Shown here: positions 1 through 15,137 of the stretch, piece by piece | How the letters are laid out: each line of letters opens with the position of its first letter | How positions within the stretch are numbered: the stretch's first letter is position 1 | From: Pseudomonas duriflava | GTDB lineage: Bacteria > Pseudomonadota > Gammaproteobacteria > Pseudomonadales > Pseudomonadaceae | Reading direction: 5' to 3' | DNA: 64,000 nucleotides | Assembly (NCBI RefSeq): GCF_007830155.1 | Contig: NZ_VLKY01000004.1 | Span: forward strand, 124,001-188,000 | Notes under the pieces: generated by a model | Told to the model about the DNA's origin: nothing | Databases searched by the model: none | Seen by the model: only the letters and a program-made list of their open reading frames with translations | Translations under genes and position numbers: made by a program

Positions 1-248
1 GTCTTGAGTTAGATTTCAAGCAGAAGGCACGTGATTTCCAATTCCAGTCCAAAGAGCTAAATGAGTCGAAGGCAGCTGCTGATCGCGACATGCTCAAACA
101 GCTCAAGCCTAAACTGGACAAGGCTGTTGAAGATGTTCTGAAAAAGGGTAACTACGATATTGTTATCGAGCGTGGTGCAGTGGTTGATGTTAAGCCTCAG
201 TACGACATTACACGCGAAGTTATTGAGCGGATGAACCAGAACCGCTAA
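1..248 (+). CDS. skp: Periplasmic chaperone Skp/OmpH, 3' part
   Basis: The window opens inside this gene; codons run from base 3 to a TAA at 246-248, giving the last 81 residues. The visible part is rich in Lys, Glu and Asp and reads as a helical arm followed by the conserved C-terminal segment with [10 protein letters not shown] and a final [10 protein letters not shown]. That pattern is typical of Skp/OmpH, the trimeric periplasmic chaperone that holds unfolded outer-membrane proteins on the way to BamA. The signal peptide and start lie outside the window. Its stop codon shares one base with the lpxD start, so it is probably cotranscribed with the lipid A genes, as in other Pseudomonas. Confidence 0.9.
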   Translation, partial: LELDFKQKARDFQFQSKELNESKAAADRDMLKQLKPKLDKAVEDVLKKGNYDIVIERGAVVDVKPQYDITREVIERMNQNR

Positions 249-1312
249 TGATGAGCTTGCCTACGTTCACACTTCAGCAGTTGGCTGATCGCCTTGGAGC
301 CGAACTCCGGGGTAGTCCAGAGATAAGTATTACTGGTCTTGCTACATTGCAGGAAGCGGGCCCTGGCCAATTAAGCTTTTTAGCTAATGCCCAGTATCGT
401 CGTTTTCTGAGCGAGACCAGAGCTACTGCTGTTCTACTTACTTCTGCTGATGCGCAAGGCTATTCTGGCAATGCGCTGGTTATTAGCAATCCGTATCTGG
501 CTTATGCTCAGCTATCGCATCTTTTTGACCGTAAGCCCAAGGGTATGCCTGGTATTCATCCGACTGCCTGCATTGCTGAAGATGCTTTTATCGATGCTTC
601 GGCAAGCATTGGTCCGTACGCGGTTATTGAAAAAGAAGCTTACATTGCCTCAGGTGTTACTATCGGAGCCCATTGCGTGATTGGTGCGCGTAGCCGGATC
701 GGTGAAAACGGTTGGCTAGCGCCTCGTGTCACGCTATACCACGATGTCCATATTGGACAGCGTGTGGTCATCCAATCGGGCGCGGTCATTGGGGGAGAAG
801 GATTCGGCTTCGCCAATCATCAAGGCACTTGGCAGAAGATTGCCCAGTTGGGTGGTGTTACGATTGGTGATGATGTAGAGATCGGTGCAAATACAACGAT
901 TGATCGTGGTGCGCTAGCAAATACGCTCATCAGTAACGGTGTCAAGCTCGATAACCAAATCATGATCGCACATAACGTCCAGGTTGGTGAGCATACAGCC
1001 ATGGCGGCGTGTGTAGGCATTTCCGGTAGTACAAAGATTGGTCGGCACTGTACGATTGCCGGCGGCGTCGGCATGGTTGGTCATATTGAAGTATGTGACA
1101 ACGTATTTGTTACAGGCATGACCATGGTTACTCGCTCAATTACCGAGCCTGGTGCCTATTCTTCTGGTACCGCCATGCAGCCTGCGGCTGAATGGAAGAA
1201 AAGTGCGGCTAGAATCCGTCATCTGGATGATATGGCCCGACGTTTGCGGCTTCTCGAAAAAAAGATGGCTGCCGTGACCTTACAGGACGACGCTGCTTCT
1301 GATGCAGTGTAA
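248..1312 (+). CDS. lpxD: UDP-3-O-(3-hydroxyacyl)glucosamine N-acyltransferase LpxD
   Basis: Third step of lipid A synthesis in the cytoplasm: transfers a 3-hydroxyacyl chain from acyl-ACP to the 2-amine of UDP-3-O-acylglucosamine. The 354 residues have the LpxD N-terminal domain (about 1-100, with LTSADA and [13 protein letters not shown]), then left-handed beta-helix hexapeptide repeats (about 105-320) and a C-terminal helix with [18 protein letters not shown]. The catalytic His is in [10 protein letters not shown] (His242). Two ATGs stand in tandem (248, 251); Pseudomonas orthologues usually begin with Met-Met, so the first was used. It overlaps the skp stop by one base. Confidence 0.97.
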   Translation: MMSLPTFTLQQLADRLGAELRGSPEISITGLATLQEAGPGQLSFLANAQYRRFLSETRATAVLLTSADAQGYSGNALVISNPYLAYAQLSHLFDRKPKGMPGIHPTACIAEDAFIDASASIGPYAVIEKEAYIASGVTIGAHCVIGARSRIGENGWLAPRVTLYHDVHIGQRVVIQSGAVIGGEGFGFANHQGTWQKIAQLGGVTIGDDVEIGANTTIDRGALANTLISNGVKLDNQIMIAHNVQVGEHTAMAACVGISGSTKIGRHCTIAGGVGMVGHIEVCDNVFVTGMTMVTRSITEPGAYSSGTAMQPAAEWKKSAARIRHLDDMARRLRLLEKKMAAVTLQDDAASDAV

Positions 1313-1354
1313 CGCATCGAGCGTTTCCTTTTTATTGAACAGGCCTCTCCAGAC

Positions 1355-1795
1355 ATGATGGACATTAACGAGATTCGCGAATACCTGCCTCACCGCTATC
1401 CTTTCCTGCTAGTGGATAGGGTGGTGGAGCTGGACATTGAAGGCAAGCGCATTCGTGCTTATAAAAATGTCAGCATCAACGAGCCTTTTTTTAACGGTCA
1501 TTTTCCACAACATCCGATTATGCCCGGTGTTCTCATTATTGAAGCTATGGCTCAGGCAGCAGGGATCCTGGGTTTCAAGATGATGGACTCATCACCAGCC
1601 GAAGGGACGCTCTATTATTTCGTCGGGTCCGATAATTTACGTTTTCGGCAGCCTGTATTACCGGGGGACCAATTACAACTGGAAGCGCGCTTCGTCAGCT
1701 CTAAGCGTGGTATTTGGAAGTTCGATTGCCAAGCAACTGTAGACGATAAAGCAGTATGTTCGGCTGAAATCATTTGTGCGGAACGCAAACTATGA
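1355..1795 (+). CDS. fabZ: 3-hydroxyacyl-ACP dehydratase FabZ
   Basis: Dehydrates 3-hydroxyacyl-ACP to trans-2-enoyl-ACP in type II fatty acid elongation, and competes with LpxA/LpxD for 3-hydroxyacyl-ACP. The 146 residues form one hot-dog fold. The active-site pair is visible: His49 in NGHFPQHP and Glu63 in [10 protein letters not shown]. The N-terminus [19 protein letters not shown] is the usual one for Pseudomonas, so the first ATG was kept. It sits 42 bp after lpxD and overlaps lpxA by 4 bases (ATGA), which argues for translational coupling inside the lipid A operon. Confidence 0.97.
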   Translation: MMDINEIREYLPHRYPFLLVDRVVELDIEGKRIRAYKNVSINEPFFNGHFPQHPIMPGVLIIEAMAQAAGILGFKMMDSSPAEGTLYYFVGSDNLRFRQPVLPGDQLQLEARFVSSKRGIWKFDCQATVDDKAVCSAEIICAERKL

Positions 1796-2568
1796 GTTTG
1801 ATCGACCCCAGGGCGATCATTGAACCGGGAGCCAAGCTGGCTGACGATGTTCAGGTTGGTCCATGGTCCATAGTGGGCGCAAATGTTGAGGTGGGGGAAG
1901 GAACCGTTATCGGTCCTCACGTCGTACTACGCGGCCCTACTATCATTGGTAAGCAAAATCGTATTTATCAATTCTCAACGGTAGGTGAGGATACGCCTGA
2001 TCTCAAGTACAAAGGCGAACTGACGCGCCTGGTCATTGGAGATCATAATGTCATTCGTGAGGGCGTCACGATTCATCGTGGTACCGTCCAAGATCGCAGT
2101 GAGACCACTATCGGTGATCATAATCTGCTGATGGCCTATGTGCATATTGGTCATGATAGTGTGATTGGTAATCATTGCATTCTCGTTAATAATACGGCTC
2201 TGGCGGGACATGTACACGTTGATGACTGGGCGATCCTGTCGGGATATACCCTCGTGCATCAGTTCTGCCGTATTGGGGCGCATAGCTTCTCAGGTATGGG
2301 AACTGCTATAGGCAAAGATGTGCCGGCCTATGTCACTGTGTTTGGTAATCCTGCAGAAGCCCGCAGCATGAACTTTGAGGGATTGCGCCGGCGTGGTTTT
2401 TCCAGCGATGCCATACATGCGCTGCGTCGTGCCTATAAAGTTGTATATCGGCAAGGCCTAACTGTTGATCAGGCATTGGCTGAGTTAGAAGATGCCGCTT
2501 TGGCATTTCCTGAAGTGGCCGTTTTTCGTGACTCGATCATCAGCTCGACACGTGGTATTACCCGTTAG
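1792..2568 (+). CDS. lpxA: UDP-N-acetylglucosamine O-acyltransferase LpxA
   Basis: First committed step of lipid A synthesis: 3-O-acylation of UDP-GlcNAc from 3-hydroxyacyl-ACP. The 258 residues are mostly hexapeptide repeats of a left-handed beta-helix (about 1-180) followed by a helical C-terminal domain. The catalytic His is His121 in [10 protein letters not shown]. The start chosen is the ATG overlapping the fabZ stop ([16 protein letters not shown]); an in-frame start 18 bases upstream would lie inside fabZ and adds residues absent from the family. Confidence 0.97.
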   Translation: MSLIDPRAIIEPGAKLADDVQVGPWSIVGANVEVGEGTVIGPHVVLRGPTIIGKQNRIYQFSTVGEDTPDLKYKGELTRLVIGDHNVIREGVTIHRGTVQDRSETTIGDHNLLMAYVHIGHDSVIGNHCILVNNTALAGHVHVDDWAILSGYTLVHQFCRIGAHSFSGMGTAIGKDVPAYVTVFGNPAEARSMNFEGLRRRGFSSDAIHALRRAYKVVYRQGLTVDQALAELEDAALAFPEVAVFRDSIISSTRGITR

Positions 2569-2585
2569 TCACGAGCTCAATGAGA

Positions 2586-2618
2586 ACACCCGCTTTGACT
2601 AAATGTGGGTGTCTTTTC
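2586..2618 (+). terminator. Hairpin between lpxA and lpxB, possible weak terminator
   Basis: An 8-bp stem (ACACCCGC paired with GTGGGTGT, one G-T pair) with an 11-base loop is followed by CTTTTC. It lies 18 bases after the lpxA stop and 20 bases before lpxB. The short U stretch suggests attenuation rather than full termination, since lpxB normally belongs to the same operon. Confidence 0.35.
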
Positions 2619-2637
2619 TTTCGGAACCAGGCTTCGG

Positions 2638-3780
2638 ATGGCTAATGTGAATCGTCCTCTTTGCATCGCTCTAGTGGCTGGCGAGGCCTCTGGCGACTTG
2701 CTGGGGGCCGGCCTCATGAGTGCTTTGAAAGCGCGCTATCCTGATATTTCTTTCCTAGGCGTCGGCGGACCAAAAATGGAGGCCGAAGGATTGGTTTCCG
2801 AGTTTCCTATGGAACGACTGTCAGTCATGGGGCTGGTTGAGGTCTTGGGCCGGTTGCGTGAGTTGTTAGAGCGCCGAAAAAAGCTCATTCAGACGATAAT
2901 CGACAAAAAACCAGACGTCTTTATTGGTATCGATGCGCCTGATTTCGTACTCGAAATCGAACGACAGTTACGTCTGGCAGATATTCGAACCGTGCATTAT
3001 GTCAGTCCTTCAGTATGGGCTTGGCGGCAGAAACGGGTACTAAAGATCCGTGAAGCCTGTGATCTGATGCTTACCCTGTTTCCCTTTGAGGCCCGCTTTT
3101 ACGAAGAAAAACAGGTTCCAGTGCGTTTTGTCGGACATCCGTTAGCCGATACGATTCCGTTTGCTCCAGACCGGGGTCAGGCGCGGCAAGCGCTAGGGTT
3201 GCCGTTGGACAAGCCAATAGTGGCATTGATGCCAGGTAGCCGTGGCGGTGAAGTAGCAAAGCTGGGTGAACTGTTTTTTGATACAGCTGAGCGCATCCGA
3301 ACCCAACGGCCAGATGTTCTATTTGTATTACCTTGCGCAAGCCCACAGCGGCGTGCTCAGATCGAAACCTTGCTGAAAGAAAGAACACTTTCGGTTCTGC
3401 TGACTGATGGTCGCTCCCATGATGTTCTGGCCAGTTGCGATGCTGTGCTTATTGCGTCAGGAACAGCAACATTGGAAGCAATGTTATATAAGCGACCTAT
3501 GATTGTAGCGTACCGGGTGGCTTCGCTGACCTACTTGATTCTCAAAAGGATGGTGCGTAGTCCTTATATATCATTGCCTAATCTTTTGGCAGGAAAAAAG
3601 CTTGTTCCAGAGTTTATCCAAGATGCTGCAACGCCCGAGTCGCTAAGTATGGCGCTGCTATCGTTGCTTGATGATCCGGCTACCCAGACGGCAGATTTCG
3701 AATCGATCCATTGCCTGCTGCGTCAAGACGCGTCGCGTCAAGCAGCAGATGCGGTTCTTGATCTTATAGGGGCTACTTGA
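2638..3780 (+). CDS. lpxB: Lipid-A-disaccharide synthase LpxB
   Basis: Condenses UDP-2,3-diacylglucosamine with lipid X to form the beta-1,6-linked disaccharide; a peripheral membrane glycosyltransferase (GT19). The start [20 protein letters not shown] was chosen because the glycine-rich VAGEASGD motif begins about ten residues into family members; an in-frame GTG at 2605 would start inside the preceding hairpin. Other family signatures are [32 protein letters not shown] and [13 protein letters not shown]. At 380 residues it is of normal length. The stop overlaps the rnhB start (TGATG). Confidence 0.95.
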   Translation: MANVNRPLCIALVAGEASGDLLGAGLMSALKARYPDISFLGVGGPKMEAEGLVSEFPMERLSVMGLVEVLGRLRELLERRKKLIQTIIDKKPDVFIGIDAPDFVLEIERQLRLADIRTVHYVSPSVWAWRQKRVLKIREACDLMLTLFPFEARFYEEKQVPVRFVGHPLADTIPFAPDRGQARQALGLPLDKPIVALMPGSRGGEVAKLGELFFDTAERIRTQRPDVLFVLPCASPQRRAQIETLLKERTLSVLLTDGRSHDVLASCDAVLIASGTATLEAMLYKRPMIVAYRVASLTYLILKRMVRSPYISLPNLLAGKKLVPEFIQDAATPESLSMALLSLLDDPATQTADFESIHCLLRQDASRQAADAVLDLIGAT

Positions 3781-4430
3781 TGCAGCTTGGTTTGGATTTT
3801 GCGCTGGTAAAAGAACTGGTTGCCGGTGTTGACGAGGTAGGACGAGGACCACTCTGTGGTCCGGTTGTGACTGCAGCGGTCATACTCGATCCTTTACGAC
3901 CGATTCAGGGGCTGAACGACTCGAAGAAGCTTAGTACAGCTCGTCGTGAAGCCCTTTACGAGGAAATTCTTGAGAAGGCGCTCGCCTATTGCATTGCACG
4001 CGCTGATGTTCATGAAATAGATAGCTTGAATATTCTGCATGCGACGATGTTAGCCATGCAAAGGGCTGTGGAAGGGCTGAGCGTAGTGCCAAAGCTGGCG
4101 TTGATTGATGGTAACCGCTGCCCAGTCTTGTCCGTACCCAGTGCGCCAGTCATTAAAGGTGATAGTCAGGTGCCGGCAATCGCAGCTGCGTCCATCTTGG
4201 CAAAGGTCAGTCGAGACCGCGAAATGGGCGAGTTGGATCTGGTATATCCAGGTTACGGATTGGCTGGTCATAAAGGCTATCCTACAGCTGAGCATCTTGA
4301 CGCGCTGCGACGCCTTGGTCCTACGCCTATTCATCGACGCTCCTTTGCGCCTGTGCGTGATGCTTTTGCTGCTTTAAATACGAAGTCACCAGATTCCAAT
4401 ACGAAAATTTTGTCCAACCTAGTGTCCTAA
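3780..4430 (+). CDS. rnhB: Ribonuclease HII
   Basis: Cuts RNA in RNA-DNA hybrids, in particular single ribonucleotides built into DNA. The 216-residue protein shows the RNase HII active-site blocks: [14 protein letters not shown] (Asp-Glu pair), ALIDGN (third acidic residue) and KVSRDREM (fourth). The ATG at 3780 overlaps the lpxB TGA; the TTG one codon earlier is a less likely start. The lpxB-rnhB-dnaE order is standard in Pseudomonas. The last 20 residues (after FAALNTK) are a loosely conserved tail. Confidence 0.95.
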   Translation: MQLGLDFALVKELVAGVDEVGRGPLCGPVVTAAVILDPLRPIQGLNDSKKLSTARREALYEEILEKALAYCIARADVHEIDSLNILHATMLAMQRAVEGLSVVPKLALIDGNRCPVLSVPSAPVIKGDSQVPAIAAASILAKVSRDREMGELDLVYPGYGLAGHKGYPTAEHLDALRRLGPTPIHRRSFAPVRDAFAALNTKSPDSNTKILSNLVS

Positions 4431-4607
4431 ATCGGTTACGCCTTTATCTACCGACGAACGGCAAGAGCGGATTTTCTAGCTATCTAGCCCGTTTTATTTC
4501 TTTAAGGCATGTAATGCACATCTGTAGATTCACCACAAGCTTCTAGCTTCCTGTCTCGGTCAGTACAATTCTGGCTTTGTTGTTACTGCATCATTACTGG
4601 GGCCTTC

Positions 4608-7600
4608 ATGACCGTATCCTTCGTCCACTTGCGCTTACATACCGAGTATTCCCTGGTCGATGGGCTGGTCAGGGTTAAGCCCTTGGTCAAAGCAGTAGCA
4701 GGAAGCGGAATGCCAGCCGTAGCCGTGACGGATCAGAGCAATTTATGCTCGCTTGTCAAATTTTATAAAGCGGCCATGGGGGCTGGAGTTAAACCCATTT
4801 GCGGTGCCGATCTTTGGCTCGCTTGCGATAACGATGACGGTGCGTTAAGCCGCATGACATTGTTGGTTATGGATGCGAAAGGGTACCGCAATCTGACCGA
4901 GCTGGTTTCTCGTGGTTATCAGGAAGGGCAGCGCGATGGTCGAATCATTATTGAGCGTGAGTGGGTTAAGGCTGCTTCGGAAGGTTTGATTGCTCTTTCA
5001 GGCGCAAAAGAAGGTGAGGTTGGTCAAGCGCTTCTCGCCGGCGATCTCGTTACGGCCGAGCGGCTGTTAGCCGAATGGGTCGACGTTTTTGGTGATCGCT
5101 TCTATCTTGAGGTACAGCGTACGGCGCGTGTTAATGATGAGGAGCATCTGCACGCTGCTGTGGCTCTCGCGGATCGCCAGCATGTTTCTTTAGTCGCTAC
5201 TAATGACGTGCGTTTTCTCAAGCAGGACGACTTTGAAGCCCATGAAACTCGGGTGTGCATCGGAGAGGGGCGGACCTTGGATGATCCGCTTCGCCCCCGG
5301 ACCTACAGTGATCAGCAATACCTTAAATCACCTGATGAAATGTGGGAGCTGTTCAGCGATCTGCCGGAGGCGCTAGAGAATACAGTCGAGATTGCTAAGC
5401 GTTGCAATATCGATGTGCAGCTGGGCAAGTATTTCCTGCCTAACTTTCCGATCCCCGAAGGAATGACCATTGATGAATACTTGCGCCAGGTTTCATTCGA
5501 AGGTTTAGAGGAACGCCTGGCCGTACTGTTGCCCCAAGACACGCCAGATTACGATGCCAAAAAACAGGTTTATGTCAATCGCCTTAACTTTGAGCTGAAT
5601 ATCATCATCCAGATGGGGTTCCCAGGTTACTTCCTCATCGTGATGGACTTTATTAAGTGGGCTAAAAATAATGGTGTTCCTGTAGGGCCGGGTCGAGGTT
5701 CAGGAGCCGGTTCCCTGGTCGCGTACGTTTTGAAGATTACTGATCTTGATCCGTTGGCCTATGATCTACTCTTCGAGCGCTTCCTCAATCCTGAGCGGAT
5801 TTCCATGCCTGACTTTGATGTCGACTTCTGCATGGATGGCCGTGACCGTGTCATCGACTATGTAGCAGGTGCTTACGGGCGTAATGCCGTTAGCCAGATC
5901 ATTACTTTTGGCACTATGGCCGCTAAAGCCGTAGTGCGTGATGTTGCACGGGTACAAGGCAAGTCTTATGGCCTGGCCGACCGGCTGTCGAAAATGATTC
6001 CGTTTGAAGTCGGTATGACACTGCAGAAAGCGTACGAGCAAGAGGAGTTGTTGCGTGATTTCTTGGCTGTCGATGAGGAAGCCCAGGAAATCTGGGATAT
6101 GGCGCTCAAGCTCGAAGGTATTACGCGTGGCACAGGCAAGCATGCCGGTGGTGTAGTTATTGCGCCGACCAAGCTCACCGATTTTTCACCCATTGCTTGT
6201 GATGAGGAGGGAGGCGGTTTGGTCACCCAGTTCGACAAGGATGATGTCGAACAGGCTGGGCTGGTGAAATTCGACTTCTTGGGATTGCGTACACTAACAA
6301 TCATCAAGTGGGCAATGGAAACTATTAACCGTGAGCAGGCTAAAAAAGGCCTGGAGCCGGTTAATATCGATTTCATTCCTCTGGATGACAAGCCCACCTA
6401 TCAGCTCCTGCAGAAAGCCGAAACCACGGCAGTATTCCAGTTGGAATCTCGGGGCATGAAAGAGCTTATTAAGAAGCTCAAGCCGGACTGCTTGGAAGAC
6501 CTTATTGCACTGGTGGCGTTGTTCCGGCCAGGCCCCTTGCAATCGGGCATGGTGGATGACTTTATTAACCGTAAGCATGGGCGCGCTGAGCTAGCGTATC
6601 CACATCCAGATTACCAATACGAAGGACTCAAGCCTGTACTGGCGCCTACCTATGGCATCATTCTTTACCAAGAACAGGTAATGCAGATTGCCCAGGTCAT
6701 GGGTGGCTATACCTTAGGTCAGGCGGACATGCTGCGCCGAGCGATGGGTAAGAAAAAGCCTGAGGAAATGGCCAAGCAGCGCGGTGGGTTCATCGAAGGC
6801 TGTGCAAGAAACGGTATTGATGCTGATCTAGCAGGCAATATTTTTGACTTGGTAGAAAAATTTGCCGGTTACGGTTTTAACAAGTCTCACTCAGCAGCTT
6901 ATGGCCTGGTCTCTTATCAGACGGCTTGGTTGAAAACACACTTCCCTGCACCGTTCATGGCTGCCGTGCTGTCAGCGGACATGCACAACACGGACAAGGT
7001 GGTAATCCTCATCGAGGAATGCCGCCATATGAAGCTGCGTATCGATGCGCCGGATGTAAACATTTCCGACTTCAAGTTCACCGTTAACGAAGGTGGACGC
7101 ATTGTCTATGGCCTTGGAGCCATTAAAGGAGTTGGCGAAGGGCCTGTTGAAGCTATTGTCGAGGCACGTCAGGAAGGACCCTTTAAGGATTTGTTCGACT
7201 TTTGCGACCGGGTCGATCTCAAGCGTATCAACAAGCGTACGCTAGAGGCACTGATTCGGTCGGGCGCCCTTGATCGCTTGGGGCCACACTATCACGATGA
7301 ATTAAAAGCCTACCAAGCGACTATCGACCAGAACCGGGCCGTATTGCTGGCCGCTATGGAAGAAGCTATTGCTGCGGCAGAGCAAACGGCCCGTAGTGCA
7401 AATAGTGGCCACATGGACCTGTTTGGTGGCGTATTCGCCGAACCGGAGGCTGATGTGTATGCCAACAATCGAAAAGCGCGTGAGCTAACTCTAAAGGAAC
7501 GGTTACGGGGCGAAAAGGAAACGCTTGGCCTTTACCTGACGGGTCATCCTATCGACGAATATGAGGGAGAGGTTCGCCGCCTGGCTCGGCAGCGTATCGT

Positions 7601-8126
7601 TGACCTTAAGCCCTCTCGTGAAACCCAGACCGTAGCAGGCTTGATCGTCAATCTTCGTATAATGAAGAACAAGCGGGGCGACAAGATGGGCTTCGTAACG
7701 CTGGATGATCGGTCAGGGCGTATCGAGGCCTCACTATTCGCCGAAGCCTTTCATACGGCACAATCCCTTTTGCAGACTGACGCTTTGGTTATCATCGAAG
7801 GTGAAGTTAGCCAAGATGATTTTTCGGGCGGTCTGCGGTTGCGTGCCAAACGGGTGTTGGGTCTTGAGGAGGCCCGTACTGCATTGGCAGAGAGCTTGCG
7901 TATTTCGGTAGCAAGCGACGCTTTGAAGGGAGATCGCCTTCGTTGGTTAGCGGATCTGTGTACGAAGCACCGAGGGGCCTGCCCGGTGACGCTAGACTAC
8001 CGTAGCTCGGAAGCGCGCGCATTGCTGCAGTTTGGCGAGCAATGGCGGATCGATCCAGGCGATGGCCTGATACAGGCTTTACGTGACCAGTTTGGAAGAG
8101 AAAACGTCTTCCTGAACTACCGTTGA
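4608..8126 (+). CDS. dnaE: DNA polymerase III alpha subunit DnaE
   Basis: Replicative polymerase subunit. The 1172 residues read as PHP domain (about 5-280, starting [14 protein letters not shown]), palm/fingers/thumb, helix-hairpin-helix region, then an OB fold (about 1000-1080). The first catalytic aspartates are Asp402 and Asp404 in [12 protein letters not shown], matching E. coli D401/D403. [11 protein letters not shown] and [11 protein letters not shown] are further DnaE blocks. The start [14 protein letters not shown] fits the family. The 177-bp gap upstream could hold its own promoter. Length is close to the usual 1160-1175. Confidence 0.98.
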   Translation: MTVSFVHLRLHTEYSLVDGLVRVKPLVKAVAGSGMPAVAVTDQSNLCSLVKFYKAAMGAGVKPICGADLWLACDNDDGALSRMTLLVMDAKGYRNLTELVSRGYQEGQRDGRIIIEREWVKAASEGLIALSGAKEGEVGQALLAGDLVTAERLLAEWVDVFGDRFYLEVQRTARVNDEEHLHAAVALADRQHVSLVATNDVRFLKQDDFEAHETRVCIGEGRTLDDPLRPRTYSDQQYLKSPDEMWELFSDLPEALENTVEIAKRCNIDVQLGKYFLPNFPIPEGMTIDEYLRQVSFEGLEERLAVLLPQDTPDYDAKKQVYVNRLNFELNIIIQMGFPGYFLIVMDFIKWAKNNGVPVGPGRGSGAGSLVAYVLKITDLDPLAYDLLFERFLNPERISMPDFDVDFCMDGRDRVIDYVAGAYGRNAVSQIITFGTMAAKAVVRDVARVQGKSYGLADRLSKMIPFEVGMTLQKAYEQEELLRDFLAVDEEAQEIWDMALKLEGITRGTGKHAGGVVIAPTKLTDFSPIACDEEGGGLVTQFDKDDVEQAGLVKFDFLGLRTLTIIKWAMETINREQAKKGLEPVNIDFIPLDDKPTYQLLQKAETTAVFQLESRGMKELIKKLKPDCLEDLIALVALFRPGPLQSGMVDDFINRKHGRAELAYPHPDYQYEGLKPVLAPTYGIILYQEQVMQIAQVMGGYTLGQADMLRRAMGKKKPEEMAKQRGGFIEGCARNGIDADLAGNIFDLVEKFAGYGFNKSHSAAYGLVSYQTAWLKTHFPAPFMAAVLSADMHNTDKVVILIEECRHMKLRIDAPDVNISDFKFTVNEGGRIVYGLGAIKGVGEGPVEAIVEARQEGPFKDLFDFCDRVDLKRINKRTLEALIRSGALDRLGPHYHDELKAYQATIDQNRAVLLAAMEEAIAAAEQTARSANSGHMDLFGGVFAEPEADVYANNRKARELTLKERLRGEKETLGLYLTGHPIDEYEGEVRRLARQRIVDLKPSRETQTVAGLIVNLRIMKNKRGDKMGFVTLDDRSGRIEASLFAEAFHTAQSLLQTDALVIIEGEVSQDDFSGGLRLRAKRVLGLEEARTALAESLRISVASDALKGDRLRWLADLCTKHRGACPVTLDYRSSEARALLQFGEQWRIDPGDGLIQALRDQFGRENVFLNYR

Positions 8127-8287
8127 TGTGAGGGGCTCGTTTGCCGCTCGCTCGACCTTAACCCTGCCGATGCCTGTAAAGCCAGGCTGGCGCCATGGAT
8201 AAATAGCCAACCGGCCTCGACCTGGTTCGCCTGATCTTTTAAGGTAGGCGACCCGGCCGCTGGCTCAAGATTGCAAGACGGATACCC

Positions 8288-9238
8288 ATGAACCCGAACT
8301 ATCTCGATTTCGAACAGCCGATCGCTGACCTTCAAGCCAAGATCGAAGAGCTTCGTCTGGTCGGCAATGACAATTCGCTGAATATCAGTGACGAGATTGC
8401 CCGCCTGCAGGAAAAGAGCCAGACCCTGACCAAGAGCATCTTCAGTAACCTGAGTAGCTGGCAGGTCGCACGTCTGGCGCGTCATCCCTTGCGGCCCTAT
8501 ACGTTGGATTACGTTGGCCATCTATTTACTGATTTTGAGGAGCTGCATGGCGATCGTCACTTCGCGGACGATCCGGCCATAGTAGGCGGTATCGCTCGCC
8601 TGGACGATCAACCGGTTATGGTGATCGGCCATCAGAAGGGGCGTGAAGTCCGTGAAAAAGTGCGCCGCAATTTTGGTATGCCTCGTCCGGAAGGTTATCG
8701 TAAAGCCTGTCGGCTGATGGAAATGGCTGAGCGGTTCCGTATGCCGATCCTGACGTTCATTGATACTCCAGGTGCTTATCCGGGAATCGATGCGGAAGAG
8801 CGTGGGCAGAGCGAGGCGATTGCTTGGAACTTGCGTGTTATGTCCCGGTTGAAGACTCCCATCATTGCAACGGTGATTGGTGAGGGTGGTTCCGGTGGCG
8901 CTCTGGCGATTGGTGTATGCGATCAGCTCAACATGCTTCAGCATTCCACCTACTCGGTCATTTCGCCGGAAGGATGTGCATCGATCCTTTGGAAAACGGC
9001 TGAAAAAGCTCCTGATGCGGCAGAAGCTATGGGTATTACGGCAGAGCGTCTAAAGGGACTGGGTATTGTCGATTATGTAATCGACGAACCGCTGGGTGGC
9101 GCGCATCGTGATCCGGCAGTCATGTCAGCGTCTATCCGTGAGGCCCTGATAAGTCAACTCGACATGCTTAAAGCGTTCAGCCAGGACGAGTTGTTGAGTC
9201 GCCGTTACAATCGGCTAATGAGCTACGGTATCTCCTGA
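8288..9238 (+). CDS. accA: Acetyl-CoA carboxylase carboxyltransferase subunit alpha
   Basis: Alpha half of the carboxyltransferase that moves CO2 from biotin-BCCP to acetyl-CoA, giving malonyl-CoA for fatty acid synthesis; works with AccD, which is not in this window. The 316 residues start [22 protein letters not shown], with the crotonase-fold core including [22 protein letters not shown] and [13 protein letters not shown], the oxyanion-hole region. Length and start match Pseudomonas orthologues. It stands 161 bp after dnaE, the normal neighbour. Confidence 0.98.
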   Translation: MNPNYLDFEQPIADLQAKIEELRLVGNDNSLNISDEIARLQEKSQTLTKSIFSNLSSWQVARLARHPLRPYTLDYVGHLFTDFEELHGDRHFADDPAIVGGIARLDDQPVMVIGHQKGREVREKVRRNFGMPRPEGYRKACRLMEMAERFRMPILTFIDTPGAYPGIDAEERGQSEAIAWNLRVMSRLKTPIIATVIGEGGSGGALAIGVCDQLNMLQHSTYSVISPEGCASILWKTAEKAPDAAEAMGITAERLKGLGIVDYVIDEPLGGAHRDPAVMSASIREALISQLDMLKAFSQDELLSRRYNRLMSYGIS

Positions 9239-9328
9239 TTCTGAGGTAGTGGCCGGGATGCCGGATAGCGCGTCCCGAGCTTCTTACCGAGCCACGATAC
9301 TATTGCCTTGTCTTGCTGGCGGCATCCT

Positions 9329-10666
9329 ATGGTTTCCGCATTCTATGAACAGAATCGTCTGCGAGCACGGGTTGCCGACGCATTAGCGCCCTGGTTAAAG
9401 GCTCCCTGCTGGCACGTCGCTTTTTCAGGCGGTCTAGACTCGACCGTTCTGCTTCATATCGTGGCGTATCTGGCTCGACAGGGCGCATCACCTGCACTGC
9501 AGGCAATTCATGTTCATCATGGTCTGCTGGGCGTAGCGGATACATGGGTGGTTGCCTGTCAGCGTACCTGTGAGCAATTTCAGGTTCCCTTAGTCGTCGA
9601 GCACGTCCGAGTCGATCAAAAAGCCAGTCTGGAGCGTGCTGCACGAGATGCCCGTTATGCGGCATTGTCTGCTTACGTAGAGGCTGGTGATATTGTGCTG
9701 ACCGCTCAGCATCGTGACGATCAGGCCGAAACGCTTTTGCTGCGCCTGCTTCGAGGGGCAGGCGTCAAAGGGCTAGCCTCTATGGCGACTTCACGCCGCT
9801 TGGGCAGCGGCTTTCTTGTGCGTCCTCTGCTCAACGTACCGCGTGCGGAGCTGTTGGCTTACGCACAGGCCGAAGGACTGAACTGGGTGGAAGACCCTTC
9901 CAACGCTCAGACGGTCCAGGACCGAAACTACCTGCGACATGAAATAATTCCTCGGCTTCAGGTGCGTTGGCCAGGCGTGACGACAAATCTGGCACGTAGT
10001 GCTGAGCATATGGCTGAAGCGCTAGAGATTTTAGACGAGCGAGCCTATGACGATGTCGCACAGGCGCAGCGCTCTAACGTATGGCCATGGTTAGACCTGC
10101 CAAGCCTTGATTTGGAAACATTAAAAACCTTGAGCGAGGCGCGTCAGCGTAATGCGATTCGCTATTGGCTCCAGGCTTATACGCGCATGCCTGATACAAA
10201 CCATTGGGCGGGATGGCATGCGTTACGTGACGCGAGCGCCTCCGCTACGCCGGCATGGCGTTTGGAACAGGGGGAAGTGCAACGTGGGGCTGGGCGGATC
10301 TGGTGGCTGCCTGCTGCCTGGCTGAAGGTACAACCCAGCGGTACGCTTTCATTCGATCAGCAGAACCGTTTGTCGCTAGGAGCAAATGGTTGGGTGGAGC
10401 TGCAGGGTAAAAAACCGGCAGGTCATCTCCAGGTCCGTTACCGCCAAGGCGGCGAAATAATGTATGCGCCCCGTCGAGGCCATCGTGATCTTAAACGGCT
10501 GCTAAATGAACGGCAGGTGCCGGCCTTCCTGCGTGCTAGACTGCCTCTGCTGTTTTGTGACGATAATTTGGTCGCGGTGGCTAACCTGGAGGGACTGGAC
10601 AGTGCGCCTGATAAATCCTGGCGTTTAGTCTGGTATCCATCGACGAACGGGCTTTGTTTGAGCTGA
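9329..10666 (+). CDS. tilS: tRNA(Ile)-lysidine synthetase TilS
   Basis: Modifies C34 of the CAU-anticodon tRNA-Ile to lysidine so that it reads AUA. The PP-loop ATP-binding motif FSGGLDSTVLLH stands at about residue 30, followed by VHHGLLG, the RDARYAAL and QHRDDQAETLLLRLLRG blocks, and C-terminal TilS domains (RYRQGGEIMYAPRRGHRDLKR in pieces). The start used is the ATG at 9329 (MVSAFYEQNRLRARV); a TTG 21 bases upstream is also open. With this start the protein has 445 residues, in the normal range. Confidence 0.93.
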   Translation: MVSAFYEQNRLRARVADALAPWLKAPCWHVAFSGGLDSTVLLHIVAYLARQGASPALQAIHVHHGLLGVADTWVVACQRTCEQFQVPLVVEHVRVDQKASLERAARDARYAALSAYVEAGDIVLTAQHRDDQAETLLLRLLRGAGVKGLASMATSRRLGSGFLVRPLLNVPRAELLAYAQAEGLNWVEDPSNAQTVQDRNYLRHEIIPRLQVRWPGVTTNLARSAEHMAEALEILDERAYDDVAQAQRSNVWPWLDLPSLDLETLKTLSEARQRNAIRYWLQAYTRMPDTNHWAGWHALRDASASATPAWRLEQGEVQRGAGRIWWLPAAWLKVQPSGTLSFDQQNRLSLGANGWVELQGKKPAGHLQVRYRQGGEIMYAPRRGHRDLKRLLNERQVPAFLRARLPLLFCDDNLVAVANLEGLDSAPDKSWRLVWYPSTNGLCLS

Positions 10667-10729
10667 AAGGCACTTTGTTGTAGACTACGCTCCCGTCTTG
10701 TACCGCACTTGTCGTTCGCGTAACGATAG

Positions 10730-14682
<3,953 letters not shown>

Positions 14683-14858
14683 GCCGGTAGTGTTAAAAGG
14701 ACGGCTTGAGCCGAGTCCTAGGCGTTGCGATTGAGCGCATCGTGAAAGCAGGATCGAAATATGGCTTGTTGTTTTCAAGCGGTATTTCCTTCCTGCTTTC
14801 ATTTTAGGTCTGCTCGTATAAGTCATTACCTTTTAGCCGCTATTGATCATAGAGAACC

Positions 14859-15137
14859 ATGCGTAGCCCCTACTGGTTGTTTCCTGTTCTCATTCTTGCC
14901 TTGGTCGGTCTGCAATACCGCTTATGGGTGGGTGATGGCAGCCTTGCTCAAGTCAAGGAACTGCGCGAGCAAATCGATACGCAGAACAAGGAGAACAAGC
15001 AATTGCTCGAACGTAACCGTATCCTTGAGGCCGAAGTGGTCGAGTTGAAAAAAGGAATGGAGACAGTCGAGGAGCGTGCCCGTCATGAGTTGGGTATGGT
15101 CAAAGAAGGCGAAACGCTTTTCCTGCAGTCCAAATGA
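14859..15137 (+). CDS. ftsB: Cell division protein FtsB
   Basis: Small bitopic inner-membrane protein of the divisome; forms the FtsQ-FtsB-FtsL complex. The 92 residues have a short cytoplasmic N-terminus (MRSPYW), one transmembrane helix (about 6-22), and a periplasmic coiled coil (about 30-75) with heptads rich in Glu, Leu and Asn, ending in the conserved ARHELGMVKEGETLF. Its stop overlaps the ispD start by 4 bases. The eno-ftsB-ispD order is standard for gammaproteobacteria. Confidence 0.96.
   Translation: MRSPYWLFPVLILALVGLQYRLWVGDGSLAQVKELREQIDTQNKENKQLLERNRILEAEVVELKKGMETVEERARHELGMVKEGETLFLQSK

Noticed and set aside
820-1074. Open frame on the minus strand inside lpxD
   Set aside because: Fully inside a strongly conserved gene and its product resembles no family; a shadow of lpxD codon use.
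14698-14720. Hairpin after eno as terminator
   Set aside because: Stem has a bulge and no U tract; too weak to list.
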